DNA of 64,000 bases from Nephromyces sp. MM_2019. Taxonomy: Eukaryota; Apicomplexa; Aconoidasida; Nephromycida. The first letter of the stretch is position 1; the number at the start of each line of letters is the position of its first letter. A program made the translations under genes and the position numbers. The notes under the pieces were generated by a model. That model searched no databases. It was not told the DNA's origin and saw nothing but the letters and a program-made list of their open reading frames with translations. This document shows positions 51,479 to 63,741 of this stretch, in pieces. The stretch spans positions 8,346-72,345 of the forward strand of contig JADHZB010001888.1 of assembly GCA_015657535.1 (NCBI GenBank), written 5' to 3'.

Positions 51479-52465
51479 TCTTCACATCCCCTTCAAGATT
51501 ATTGAAAAGATCAACTTAAGAATTATTTTCTTTCAACTTCAGAATATTTTGAAACTAAAATTTTTATCTTATACTTCAAAAATATTTTGTACTTAACTCT
51601 TTTAATTACATAACTCCTAATAATATTAGTTATTATCTTTAACCTTTCACATTCTAAAATTGCTTGTTAAGCCGGTACTCCATAGTTTACGCTACAGAAA
51701 TCAGACATTTAATGAGCTAATGAACTACTTATGACTGGTTGAAGTCTACACATATTACCCATATTTATGAATATCTGGAATTGCTTAGCAAAAAAAAAAG
51801 GAGCCTTAATACATAACACAGAGATAGGAAAAACTTCAATCTTATATCATTTTAAAATCTAAAAATCCAATACATCTAAAGACTATTTTGATGTTTTTCC
51901 TCTTCATGTTAATTAAAATAAAAAAAATTACAATAGATATTTCAGGGCAGTTATAATTCTCAATCATATATTTTATTGAAAATAAAAACTCGTGACTGAA
52001 AACCATCACAAAAGCAAATTTTTTAGTATCTTTTTTAAAGTTAAATTGTTGAATTTTGTTTATAAAGAATTACACCAAGTATAATAGATTGAATCATCTT
52101 GGATCTAAATCAGTTATAAAATATCTAAATATATTAATGTTTTATATGAGCAACCTATAGTTTTTAGCTTTTACTAAATCAACTCATAAGCATATGCCAA
52201 AGAGCTAAGTGGCTATACACAGAATACCTGAATAGCAACTACATTTACAAAAAAGTTACGTTTGAATCAAGTTTTACTCTAAAGACTGAAATTGATGCAC
52301 TCAGAGACATTATATTAGTATACTATATATAAGATACAAGAAAGAAATTTGAATCAAAATTAAATCCCTTAATTTTTTCATAGTTGATCTTTTCTGACTA
52401 AAATTCCTGAATTAATCACACTGATTAAGGTAATTGATAAAACTAAAATCTAAATTGGCATCACA
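51479..52465. other. intergenic stretch eS31-DNAI3
   Basis: About 990 AT-rich bases with no supported coding exon. It holds the eS31 3' end and the DNAI3 promoter. Confidence 0.6.
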
Positions 52466-55400
52466 ATGCCGAAAAAGGAATTGTACCTCGACTATCTCTT
52501 AGAAGAAATAAAATTTGATTTTGTAGAGCTAAGATATTCATCAGAACTAGAAACTTTGAAGCCGCAAACCGTACATGTCTCTGTTAATGAAAAATATACT
52601 GAAAAAATCGAATTCTGGTTGGTTCAAGTGGAATTTCATAAAGTACTCGAAGCACATTTGAACCCAATTTTCAAAGAAGCACTAAATGTATGAAAACTTT
52701 AATAAATTCATGCAACAAGTGTATTAAAGGTGGTATTAATTAGACATAGTTAATTATTTGACTTATAAGACTCTTTCTGAAACGCTGCGGATAGAATTTA
52801 AAGGATACTCACTAATAATCTTCTTACCTGATACCAAAACAATTCAGATAATAAAACCTTAGTACTTATTAAGTAAGAAGTGCAAGTTAAACTAGGTCAC
52901 AGAATATGTAGATGCTAAAATTAAATGCAGTCTTTAAGCCAGGAAAATTCTTTGAGTCACTTTCTTCTGGTGTATATCAACAATTGCTCAAATCGCACAA
53001 ACAGTTTTTTTCTACTATGAACACACCTTTTCCTAAACTCGTCATACATTCAAATTTTGACAATCGAAAAATAATTTTGTTCTTGTTTTTATAGTGCTGG
53101 CCTTGTTCCGAAATTATACTAATTGAAACTACGTTAGCAAATGAAGATAGAAAAATTTACTGTATACTTGATTTATCAGCCTACAATAAGATCCTAGAGG
53201 TAATGATTATTAATCGAAAACAAAAGAAGTTCAGAATTGATAGATCAATAAATTATTTTCATTATTTATGCTATCAATTGTATAACAACATGATGCTTAC
53301 AAAACTCTTGGGTCTTTAAACCAATATTGAATATAATAAACTCGAGAGCTGCTTGTCTCAATTTCCTTGGAACCAAAAAAACCACTCTGCTTGAATTTTA
53401 CAAATCTTATTATGGGTTCAATGTAAATTTCATTAGGAACTATTGAGTTATAAACAAGATGCAAAGTGGAAGCACAACCTTCTATTAACTACTCTATTTC
53501 AAAGTATTAATTTAAAAAGTGTTGTGCTGAGTGATTTGGAAAAATCTATAATTTTGGAAATCGAAAATGAAAGAATTGTTTCAAAAAGGGAAAATATTAA
53601 CCTCACTCTAAGTGATTCTAGCAGACAGCAAAAGTTATCTTGTAAAAGGAGTACATTCAATTTTGTCGAAAAAAACCTAGCTCTCCCATCTTACAGAGTA
53701 AGATGAATTTAATAGACATTTAAAAAATTGTAGCACTTCAAAAAGTGTTATTATAGTAGTGGAGGTCTATAAAAATATTGAAAATTTGTTGATAAAATCC
53801 TTATGTAGGAAACAGCTACCAAAAAATATGCCTCTAAATCTCTTTACCAACAGGACCAAAACTTCTCGAACGTTATAAAGCATGTGAATTTAACAATACA
53901 GAGCGTTCCCTTGACTAAGGACTCAGATAATAGTACACCCTATATCGGCAAGCTTATTACAGGGACCCAGTATGATATAAACGACTTAAAGGTATTTCGC
54001 GAAATAAACCGAATTATGCCGAAATTTATATGTTGAGTTATAAAATTCTGCGAGTGCTAGAATGTTAGTATAAAAGGATTCGCAATTGTGCTCGTTTCTC
54101 CTATTTAAATTCAAACCAAACCATTTCACTTAAATTCAGGATGTAAGTGGAATCATTCCAGAAGAAATTCTAGATAAAATTTCAAATATGCTTAAAGAGC
54201 TTGAGCCGAGGTTAATACATTAACAATTTTGCTAGTGTACTTAACAACTTAAGTTTTGAAACAAATGGATTTAAATTAAGACACTTGATATCAGTAAATT
54301 TGGTGTTATAGGTTTCTTTTGAAACTACTTAAGTTAAAAATGCTGAGGGTATAAGGCTCCTCTAAACACAGATTTGAAGCTAAGTTATAATCATTAACAA
54401 TTATTAAATAAAATCTAATTTTTTAAGGTTCAATTGGGCTCTTCAAGAAAATGAGATGTTTGACTTGAACAGGGATGACTTTGAAACAAGCTTTGATTCC
54501 TCAAGAAATTACTTGCTTAATAGGACTAATGAGCCTGTTGCAACTTTTTCAAGGTTTTATGATATAAAATTTTGTAAAAACAGCAGGGTAGAGAGAATGG
54601 ATTGTTCCCCTCAGTATGTTTTTACTTGTGTTATTTTATGAAACAAAGCTTGTTAAATAATAAAAACATAAGCAAACTTAGCTACTAAAAACGTTCAAAA
54701 TGTAACATTTTGTTTTTTCGGAATTCAGTAAAAACAAAACTCAAGTAGTCTGTTCCTATAATCATAACCCCGAATTCCATCCAACAGCTAAGTATTTCCC
54801 AGATTGGAATGACATTACTCCATATTATGCCTTAATATGGGATATTCATAACTTATTTGGGCCAATTCACACGCTGTTATCAACAGATGTAAGTATCTCA
54901 GCTACAATATATTTAAAAGGATTTAAATAATAGTGAAAACTAAAATTGATAAAAGCTATAAATTTACTATTCTTATTGCTTCTTAAATGGATTCTCAAAT
55001 TCAAATTCTTATTACAATTGTTACAACACATGTACTAATATATAAAAGGTTTCTGAAAAGAATTACATTTTTATTAAATTTAGGCAATAACTAGTTTAAA
55101 ATTTTGTCCTTTCAAAACAAATATGGTAATCGGTGGGTGCAGTAGTGGCAAGGTAAAATGGTATAATCAAAAACCCAGACTAATCGTTTATTCAATGCAG
55201 ATGCTTTTCAAGCCATAGGAAAATTAATTTTATGCTTATATTCTTGTTAACACCATGTGCTTTCAGGTTGCTATATGGGGCATTGAAGCAAAGTCTCATG
55301 ATAGTGAAGCTGGTATTTATTTTACTTAAGGAAATAAACATATATAGCTAATAAGATCATGAAATAAATTTTAGTAACAAATCAAAACAAAGCTTAATAA

Positions 55401-57867
55401 AAAGTAATTAATTTGGAATTGTTGTTTATTCCCAGAGAGCCCGGTACTACCAACTTTTGTTAGTGATTTAGAATCATCACACACCCAAGCAGTTACAGAT
55501 GTGAGCTTCATTCCTCGTAGTCTAGAAAGTTGCTCAAGCCAGGAATGCTTTGTGACATCTTCAGCAGAGAACTTCATACTGGTTTGGGAAATTCCAGCTT
55601 ATAAGCGTGATGAATTGTTCTTTAATAATATTTTACCATTAAAAAAAATCTGTTTGAGTGAAGTTTACAAGTCGAAAACTAGTCAGTAAAAATAAATAAA
55701 TTCCTCTTTGAAAATATTATATGCTTAACTGTTTCTAAAGTATTAAAAAATTCTTATCATAGACACTATATTGCATTTTAGGTTACTATCAACATGGCTA
55801 AGACTATCTAGAAGTTTAAATATTTCTACCTTCATATTTATCATTTCTAAATATATAACTCACATTTCAGTAAACGAATGTTACTTGATAAGATTTTCGA
55901 AAGATCAAAGTGGTAATTTAAACTTGTGGATGACCTTGGTAATTTACACTTGAGTATTGAAATTATCAACTTAAGCATTGTTATTAGTATATGCTTACAC
56001 CGCGGTTTATTAAGATTAACAATAAATACTTTTTAAAACCTTAAACATCCATATTCCATCAAACTTTAAGCTGTGACTTATATAATCCAGGACGATGAGC
56101 AAATTATTTCGACTAAATGGCCACTACAAAAAGTGAGAAAAAATATTATTGATTCTTACACTAAGGTAAAAAATTTTGAGAAATATTGAACTCTATAAAT
56201 TAATGGATAAGCTTGTGATAAAATTTTAGGATGAAGTTAACCTCCGGAGAATTTTGCATTTTGAGTTTTCTCCTTTTATAGAGGGTCTATTTCTCACTGT
56301 AAACGATTGGGAGTTCACGATTTGGAAGGAAAAATTAAGCCATCCAATGTACAAGTCACCAACGTGAGTATTTTTCTGGAAAGTTTTCACACTATTTATA
56401 AATTGATTTAAACCACTTTAGTATACATTACTTTTTATATTTTAAGATGGTTTCTTTTAGATAAAAGGTAAGAAACACATGGTAACAAATGTGACACTAC
56501 TTTAGTATGTGCAATAAAAATGTCTTATATTGCCTTAAACAAATGAGGGCTTTGCTTTAATTATAGCATCTAAAAGCTATAGAGTGAAACTTATTGAAAA
56601 AATTCTTAACTAAACTTGCAGATCCTTTGAGACTTATTCATCCGGTTGTTGGAGTTCTAGTAGACCGAACATATTGTATCTTGGAAAAATGAATGGAACA
56701 ATTGAGATATGGGACCTATTGGAAGATACTCATTATCCGATAAAAATCCATAAACTAACAAACCACCCTATCAGCATAGTTCAGTCAAAAAGTTTAGATA
56801 GAAAGTGTATTTCTTCTCATTCGTATGAGAAATCGGATATAGAGAAGGATTTTTACCGTTCAAAACAATTGGAAATTTGTGGGATTGAAGAGATTTTATA
56901 TGTTGGAGATTGGTCAGGCGTAATACACGTTCTTAAGTTGCCAATATTTCTACAAATACAGGTCAATATAGCATAATATAGCATTCATTATCATATAAAA
57001 ATCAATTTTCAATTTTAAAATTACAATGAATATATATCTTATAATAAGAATCATGCTTCGGCTTATTATTAGATTTGTTTCAAAGAAGTTCATTATCTGT
57101 TGTTAAAAATCTAATTCTTAAATTAGTTTTTATATATTTTCTGAAAATTCAAAATATTCTCGTTGAAATTTTTTTGAAGTCTGTCTACCAGAGTTTAATT
57201 ATATAGCCAAAATGCTTAATAAAACACAATTCAATTTCAATTTATGTTATTTCCTGAAATTCTCAGTCTGAAGGAGAGCTAGAAAAATTCAAGAGTTTGT
57301 GTGAGGGATTGGTTTTTGTTGATAACATATATAATAAATGGAGACAAGAGCAACAAAAGGTAATCATACTAATTTATTTGAAGTGGGAAATTGATATAAA
57401 ATAATCACTTAGATGCATTTGCAATCAAAGCTTAAATTCTTATAATAGTAAAAATTGGATGTCTTTCAATATTTGTAAATATATTTTATTTTTCCAGCTT
57501 CAAAGCGAAAACAAGTATAAGACATCTATTGAAAGTATTCTTGAGCATAAAGTAATGTTTATCTTATTGAAATTTACATAAGCTTATTAGTGTTTAGCTA
57601 TATAGTATCCTAGTAGCCTTACAAGTAATCAACAAATTGCTAATAGTACTAGAGCTTGTGTTGAGCTTTTGAACATAGATCAAACATTCCATCAAAAAGA
57701 TTATGATATATTTGAATTTCACATTGTAAGAAATGTTCGATTAATACATCCAGAAAGAATCTGCTCCGGAATTGGTTCAATCAGATGATTACAATTTTTA
57801 TGAAAAAATGTTTATTGGAAGGATTAACACTTGGAAACCACCTTTACTTAACCAGGAAGGAGATTAA
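52466..57867 (+). CDS. DNAI3: DNAI3/WDR63, I1/f axonemal dynein intermediate chain (WD40)
   Basis: DNAI3 (WDR63, algal IC140) is a WD40 intermediate chain of the two-headed inner-arm dynein that controls ciliary waveform. Well-supported exons: 52466-52687, 53095-53199, 53437-53697, 53809-53991, 54140-54210, 54428-54613, 54729-54888, 55084-55152, 55267-55312 and 55436 to about 55687; further exons run to 57867. Family signatures are FNWALQENEMFD, YYALIWDIHNLFGPIHTLLS, ITSLKFCPFKTNMVIGGC, HTQAVTDVSFIP, FVTSSAENFILVWEI, LLSTWLRLSRSL, FSPFIEGLFLTVNDWEFTIW, WSSSRPNILYLGKMNGTIEI then WDLLEDTHYP, and EEILYVGDWSGVIHVLKLP. A charged helix follows (LCEGLVFVDNIYNKWRQEQQ), as expected at the C-terminus. 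N-terminal joins between 52688 and 52912 and the last intron (57726-57753, 28 bases if real) are unresolved; without that splice the frame stops at 57788. Confidence 0.9.
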
Positions 57868-58102
57868 AAAACAATTTTTAGCTACCACTTTTGAATTCCC
57901 TTCACAGCACTTTTACAATTACACAAAAAAGCTACTTCGTTTCTCTACCAAATCTAATTTTTTTTTACTTTAATAAAAAAAATATGCAAGTTCTGTTAAA
58001 AAAATCTCATTGTTTATATAGTTCATTTTATTCAAGTTTTTCGAATTGTTTGATTTATAAAAGAGTTGGAATTATAATCTAGTGTGAACTCTAAGTCAAA
58101 TT

Positions 58103-59821
58103 TCAAGGACTATTAGGTGATATTTTTTGTAACCATGGGTATGATTCAAATGCCATACTAGGTTTTAGTTTTCCAGAGAATAGTAATATAGATGGCTTAA
58201 ATTCATCAAAATCGTATTGTATATCTCTTGGTTCATTATCACTATTGTTGAAAATTGCTTCTATATAGTCTAAATTTTCTCGAAAATCAAGAATATTCTT
58301 GGGATATATTGAGTCCAGAAAGTCCACGTTACATAGGTTCATTTCGAGCCAATGGTCCAATCTATGAACCATAATTTCTGAGCTTTTATCAAATTGCATG
58401 TATAATTTCTTTAGTGTCTTTTTATTTTGGATCCATGATATTATACTTGAATTGTATCCAGACTTGCTTTGTTTCTCAGAAAATATTTTATCCGTGCTTA
58501 TTAATCCAAAAGGCCCAGTGTAATCAATTAAAAAGTTTATTGAGGAAATAATTAGCGTATCCAAATCGAAATAAAGGCATCTATGCTTATCTAGAGTGGG
58601 ATCTATATAGAATATATTGAGCTTACTCCACCATCCTTTTAGTACTTTAAAATTCTGATTTTGGTTAATACCTTTTGGGTGAAAAGCTGAATAATCACCT
58701 GGGATTTCTACAACCTCTATTCTGCTATCTAAACCTTTAGGTTTATCTGTGAAGCATATAAATTCGAATGATGGATAATTTATTTTTGTAGGATCCAGAA
58801 ATTTCAATACGGAATAATAAAGATTATGAACATCATTTACGGAATATTTGTTTCCCCATTTTACACAGATTATTTTCAGTGGGAGCTGAAAACAATTTTG
58901 ATTCCTCATTTGTCTGACATCAATAGGTGTTTTGTTTAATTCACACTGTAGGTTATCGAATTCAGTTAAAGCTTCATAATCATTTTGATATTCAAACTTT
59001 TGCAATTCGTTTAATTTTAGCTCATCAATTAAATTGGATTGTAATTCCTTACTGGTGATAGAAGCTGGTAGTAAACTTTTAAATGATTGAATTGTCTTCA
59101 GATATCCAGCTTCATTTCTGTGTAGATTATTGAGGGATTCACCAAATTGGATAACATTTGCTTGATTTACTTCTAATTCTTGCAGTTTTGTCACAAAAAA
59201 CCACTGCAAAAATATAGCTTGCTCTCTATAGCCTATAATTCTCAGTAAAGTACTGAGATTCATCAGTGCTGTTGGATATTTTGGTACAAGATGTAAAATG
59301 GACAGCAAAATGGCTAGGGCTTCATTAAATTTACTTAACTGTATTAGAATAGCTGATAGGTTGATTAAAAGCTTAACTTTTTGATGCCTGCTCAGTGTTA
59401 TTTTCAATGCCTTTATGATGTGATACTCTGCACAATCTAATTTAGTTAGTTTTGAATAAATCAATGATGCATAAGAGTGCACTGATGCGGAATTATAAGA
59501 AAGTGAGAGACAACACAGGCAATGCTTCAGTGCCTTCTCAAACTCTCCTTTACTATATAGGAACTTCGAGAACTTGAAGTGTTCCAATGCTTTAAGCCGG
59601 AAACCCAATTGGTTTGTGCTATCTAATGTGTTGTTAATTTTCTGGGCGGAAGACATCATTATAAAGCATTTTATTATTTTTATGACGTCAATTCCAAGAA
59701 TTTTAAAAATTACTAAAAATGTTACAGCTAAACGGATATAAAATCTTTCAGATAATTTGTTTTTTACTATATTGTAAATCTCAGAGTCTTTGAAATTAAT
59801 CTGACACAAATAGCTTTTCAT
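58103..59821 (-). CDS. membrane-anchored TPR-glycosyltransferase fusion
   Basis: A single exon of 572 codons, unusual in this intron-rich window. Residues 31-54 (LAVTFLVIFKILGIDVIKII) look like a signal-anchor, as in type II Golgi enzymes; a second start at Met55 would omit it. Residues 70-215 form TPR-like repeats (SKFLYSKGEFEKALKHCLCC, LSKFNEALAILLSILHLVPK). Residues 316-570 form a glycosyltransferase of the GT-A fold: KIICVKWGNKYS, FEFICFTDKPKGL, LKGWWSKLNIF, and the metal-binding CLYFDLDTLIISS with Asp419 and Asp421, then HRLDHWLEM. The pattern resembles the glycosyltransferase proteins of many bacteria and algae that begin xCVKWGxKY and carry FTDxxxG. Donor and acceptor sugars cannot be inferred. 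It converges with DNAI3. Confidence 0.83.
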   Translation of the reverse strand: MKSYLCQINFKDSEIYNIVKNKLSERFYIRLAVTFLVIFKILGIDVIKIIKCFIMMSSAQKINNTLDSTNQLGFRLKALEHFKFSKFLYSKGEFEKALKHCLCCLSLSYNSASVHSYASLIYSKLTKLDCAEYHIIKALKITLSRHQKVKLLINLSAILIQLSKFNEALAILLSILHLVPKYPTALMNLSTLLRIIGYREQAIFLQWFFVTKLQELEVNQANVIQFGESLNNLHRNEAGYLKTIQSFKSLLPASITSKELQSNLIDELKLNELQKFEYQNDYEALTEFDNLQCELNKTPIDVRQMRNQNCFQLPLKIICVKWGNKYSVNDVHNLYYSVLKFLDPTKINYPSFEFICFTDKPKGLDSRIEVVEIPGDYSAFHPKGINQNQNFKVLKGWWSKLNIFYIDPTLDKHRCLYFDLDTLIISSINFLIDYTGPFGLISTDKIFSEKQSKSGYNSSIISWIQNKKTLKKLYMQFDKSSEIMVHRLDHWLEMNLCNVDFLDSIYPKNILDFRENLDYIEAIFNNSDNEPRDIQYDFDEFKPSILLFSGKLKPSMAFESYPWLQKISPNSP

Positions 59822-60103
59822 AAAATCATTAAAATTTGCAAAAACTTACTTTACGAATATTCACTTAATAGAACTCGTTTTTAATAAAACATTATGTGAA
59901 AATTGAAGGGTATATCTATTTAGAAATAATTGTAGGATTGATTTTAATAATTTCATCTGAACATGTTTATTTTGATGTTTTTAAAAGTTCGAATTGAGAA
60001 AACATACATATAAATACAAAACATATTCAGGTTAATATCTAAATTTATTTTTGGAAATATATAAGAGTGGAAGGCTATTTAATTATTATCTTGAGTATTA
60101 AAA

Positions 60104-60784
60104 TCAGTTGGAATCTTGTGCTTTAGATTTTCTTTCCATTCGTTTTAATTCTACATCTTTTTTCCTTTCAACTTCGAGCCTATATTCTTCCGTTTCCTCA
60201 ATAACTCTTTTCCTGTCTGTGTGATTGTTATATAGGTGAAGTGTTATACAAGAAATTAGAAGAAACCAGAATAATGGAGATTGAAAAGTCATCCGCCTTT
60301 CTGGTACTAATAAATTCCATAAGTCTTCAGACTTTTTTGCTTGTTTAGCTAACCTTTCGGACTCTTTTATAGCAGCTTTATCAGCTTCTGAAATTTCAGG
60401 ATTAGGTGTATTTGTTGAACCTTGTGAATTTTTCGGAGCATGTGAATTGATTGAGGCTTGTGAAATTGCTGAAGATTGTGAGTCTGTTGCAGCTTGTATG
60501 TTTGTTGAAGCTTGTGGATTTGTCGTAATCTGTGAATTGGTTGATGTTTGTGTAGTTGTTGAAGGTTGTGAGTTTTTTGAATTCAGTAAAATAGATGAAT
60601 ACGTTGATAACTTCTTTCTCTGATCTTTCAAATAATACAATTGGCCATTCTTTAAAGCCCTTTTTATTAGATTCGAATGTTTAAGAGATATATCTAAATC
60701 TTGATGGTGAATATTCCTATATAAAATAGGAAGGGTTTTGTTTAAGTTAGCCCAAAAATGATTGTAACGTGAGGCGCCTAACAT
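60104..60784 (-). CDS. single-pass membrane protein with 6-residue repeats, unknown function
   Basis: 226 residues from the first ATG in frame at 60784. The N-terminus (MLGASRYNHFWANLNKTLPI) lacks acidic residues and could be a mitochondrial presequence, although this is weak. Residues 73-129 are nine tandem 6-residue units of the kind STNSQI/TTNPQA/SINSHA. A charged helix follows, then a membrane segment at about 170-186 (FWFLLISCITLHLYNN), then a very basic/acidic helical tail (EETEEYRLEVERKKDVELKR). The tail after the span suits a small organellar or ER membrane protein. I do not recognise the family. Confidence 0.65.
   Translation of the reverse strand: MLGASRYNHFWANLNKTLPILYRNIHHQDLDISLKHSNLIKRALKNGQLYYLKDQRKKLSTYSSILLNSKNSQPSTTTQTSTNSQITTNPQASTNIQAATDSQSSAISQASINSHAPKNSQGSTNTPNPEISEADKAAIKESERLAKQAKKSEDLWNLLVPERRMTFQSPLFWFLLISCITLHLYNNHTDRKRVIEETEEYRLEVERKKDVELKRMERKSKAQDSN
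60401..60562 (-). repeat. 18-bp in-frame coding repeat
   Basis: Nine degenerate 18-base units encoding Thr/Ser-Asn-Ser-Gln-type hexapeptides within the membrane-protein gene at 60104-60784. The frame is kept throughout. Confidence 0.85.
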
Positions 60785-61546
60785 TTTGGAGCATATGCTT
60801 TTCAAGGAATCGATGGCTTTATGGCAATCATTTATTATTAAAATGGCTTAATATAGAACTTGACGTGATTAATAATCACCCAAAGTTCTAATAATTCTAA
60901 CGTGAACTAGATAATATAAAAAGTCTTTACTTGACAGGTGCAGTTAGAAATCAGATAGTAATGTCAAACTTTAAATTACACACGCGTAGTAATTCTCCCC
61001 TAGCGACAATATTCATGTAATTCAATATGAAGCATATAGTGAGGTTGTGACACGCATAGAATCTTTAAAAAAAATTGAAGGCCTGAGAAGACTAAGTTTA
61101 TTAGAATGACTTTTGTTATGAGATTTAGTTGAGGTTTTTGTTTTTCTAACTTCTGCTTAAATTTGAATTGATTGTGTTTTAATTCTTGTATTTGTCAATA
61201 AAAATGGTTTTAAGGAGAAAAGTTTTCAATTAATTTACCAAAATTTTAATACAAATCTAATAGATAAGAAGCATAATATCTTGCAGGCTTTAAATAATAA
61301 TTTTTTGATTATTGTAAGCCAAATTATTACCTGTTAAATTCATTGGCTTTTTATAAAATAAATCATAAATCAATTCAAATGATACGTACTATAAAAAAAT
61401 ATATTAAGAATTAATTTATTCATTTGGAAAGAAAATTTCCTTAAACCTAAAGTAAAAAAAAGAATTATTTAATCAAGAATTTTTTTAAACGCGAGGGTTT
61501 TGAAAAAAAAAAAAAATAAAAGCAGGAATTCTAAGAAAAAATTAAA
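60785..61546. other. intergenic stretch
   Basis: About 760 AT-rich bases between two minus-strand genes, including an A run near 61503. No exon or RNA gene is seen. Confidence 0.6.
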
Positions 61547-63741
61547 TTATATAAAAGCACTATAATCATCTTCATTATCTGACAGGGCAATGACCTGGTC
61601 TTCATCAATTGCTTCTTTAATTTTATCCAACCCAGATACTTGTTCCAATATTGTTGAATCTAGTACGACCTAATTTTCAAGAAAGGTTCAAATTGTCTAT
61701 TCATCTGTACAAATTTGGATATCTCAATATACAAACATGCCTTTGAAAAAATAACTTTATTGGAAAAAAGAGGAATTTCTGCAACTCTCAGTTAATCCTA
61801 TTAAACTTTCAATAGATTCAATTTGAAGGTAGAGTTTAAAAAAAAAACAAAAAAAATACTCTTGATACGCTAGCCTTTTAATATTAGTATTATGTGTGAT
61901 TCAGTTCTTTTATATATTTCACGAATTAGGTGTGCTTAGATTTATCGTTAAGTGTTTTATTTCAAATTTTACCTTTTGAACAAATTCTTTACCATGCCTC
62001 TGAAAATGATCTATAACTTGTGGTGAGCAACAAATACAATTTTCAAATGGTTCTGTGTGCATACTCACTACTCGAAAGTCTAAAGAAAGTTTATTTTTAA
62101 ACAAGATTATTAATGGTATACGAAAAATTAGTAAACATTAATATAACTTCTATGACTTTAATTTAGAATCTAGTAAAATTAGTTCTATGATAAGTATTTT
62201 GACTTGTATGTGTAAGAAATATTAATTTTCTTTTAAAAGAATCTAAGTGAGTGGGTTTTGTGAATTTAATAATATCTATAGATTGTTATTAAATTTCCAC
62301 CTACCATTCAAAAACCCTCTTATAGTGTGTGGTGTTGCACCTAAACAAGATTGATAAAATGAAGGTGGGGCAAGTAGAGATTGTTGAGAGTAGGCTTGGC
62401 TATGTGGTGCTGCAAAGCCAAGTGTATGCTGTGTAAGTGAAGTAACTAATTCTACTGCTATTGTGCTAGCAATAATAGCAGCGCCAGGTCGTGTTATTGT
62501 ACACTGTTGGTCAAGTGTTCTATGAAGATAATACATATAGATTAAGCTGAACAAGTTGCATTGATCAAATACCAATGTGTGCTTGGGGTGCTTCATAAAA
62601 ATTTTCTTCCAGTTAACTTTACATATTTTTTAAAATTTAACAATTGATTTTTATAAAGAATAATTTGTATATATATATTATTGATCAATTAGATGAGTAT
62701 ACATTACTTACCGATCAGTAACAGAGTCTGAAGGTGCAGAGAAATCATTACAGAAATAGCAAGCAAGTGGTGTTGTACTAAATGAATGCCTCATTACTAC
62801 AAATGAGTCAAATCCTATAGCAACAGTCATACATAAAGGAGCTGCTTTTTGTTTTGGAGTTTGAGGTTTATGCCTATGAAATTGTATAAGATTTATCTTT
62901 ATTTTAAATGAAATTTTTTTGAAATTAATTACATTCATGCGTAATAAATATTTCTAGTTTCAGAGTAATGAAAAGATTTATGTATAAACACTGTTAGAAG
63001 GTCAATTGTGTGCACATTCAATGGCCATTTGTCATTTCAATCATTTTAGGATTGCTATATTGTAGATGCTACTTTATAATTTATTAACTGACAAAATTTA
63101 CAGGTGTGTTAGATACATATTATAAGGAATATAAAATATAAGGAGTACTTGAAGCATATTATAATTACTGAGTATGATCTAAAGAAATGATGAGAGACAC
63201 GATTCAAAATAATGTGATTGTAATCCCCCATTCTTAGGTATAATCGGGAAATAATGTGGTATAAAAAATTTCACAGCTAGTCCAAAACAATGTGTGCAAA
63301 AGTGAAGGCTACCGTAAATAAAAATTCTACCTAGTAGCAATCATTAGTGAGGGTAGCCAACGAGACTCCCTTGAATCTGTTAAAAGGAACACTACATCAT
63401 GTGTATCAATTAAATTTTCCAGGGTTTCATAAGCCTCATTGAAAGTGTGATTGTGGACAGATATAGGGTGTCCTGTATGCAATTGAAATAGATGTATAAT
63501 TAATTGCAAAGGGGAATCAAAAAGTCTATATAATTTCTTTTGTAATTAATCTATAAATATGTATATATATATATATTTATGCACGTGTAAGTATTTATAT
63601 TTAAAATCTACTTTTGTGTGTAAACTCTATTATCTGACCAGGCATAGGTATTTCCAAGTTGAATGTATTACATTCCAAATCTGGTCGGATGTTAAGAAGG
63701 TGCTCTTTAGCAGCCTCAGCTTTGAATTTTCCAAGGTATGA
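61547..63741 (-). CDS. ATG7: ATG7, E1-like autophagy enzyme (C-terminal part, runs off right edge)
   Basis: ATG7 activates ATG8 and ATG12 for their conjugation in autophagy (in some parasites, for plastid upkeep). Six in-phase minus-strand exons: 63639-63741, 63331-63472, 62712-62873, 62305-62519, 61973-62079 and 61547-61669, giving the last 283 residues. Signatures: [83 protein letters not shown] followed by QQCTITRPG, where that Cys is the catalytic thiol. A second zinc Cys pair is in FENCICCSP, and an acidic C-terminus follows ([18 protein letters not shown]). The catalytic Cys, zinc ligands and RESRWLPSL are all kept, so the enzyme should be active. The ATG3/ATG8-binding N-terminal domain and the nucleotide-binding loop lie beyond the window. 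Confidence 0.96.

Noticed and set aside
52770..52860. Possible DNAI3 exon 2 (frame reading TLSETLRIEFKGYSL)
   Set aside because: The only donor in frame is phase 2 and joins no downstream exon without a stop, so I left the join unresolved.
57785..58082. Plus-strand open frames after the DNAI3 end
   Set aside because: Lys/Phe-rich low-complexity sequence; overlaps the last DNAI3 exon in another frame and the convergent spacer.
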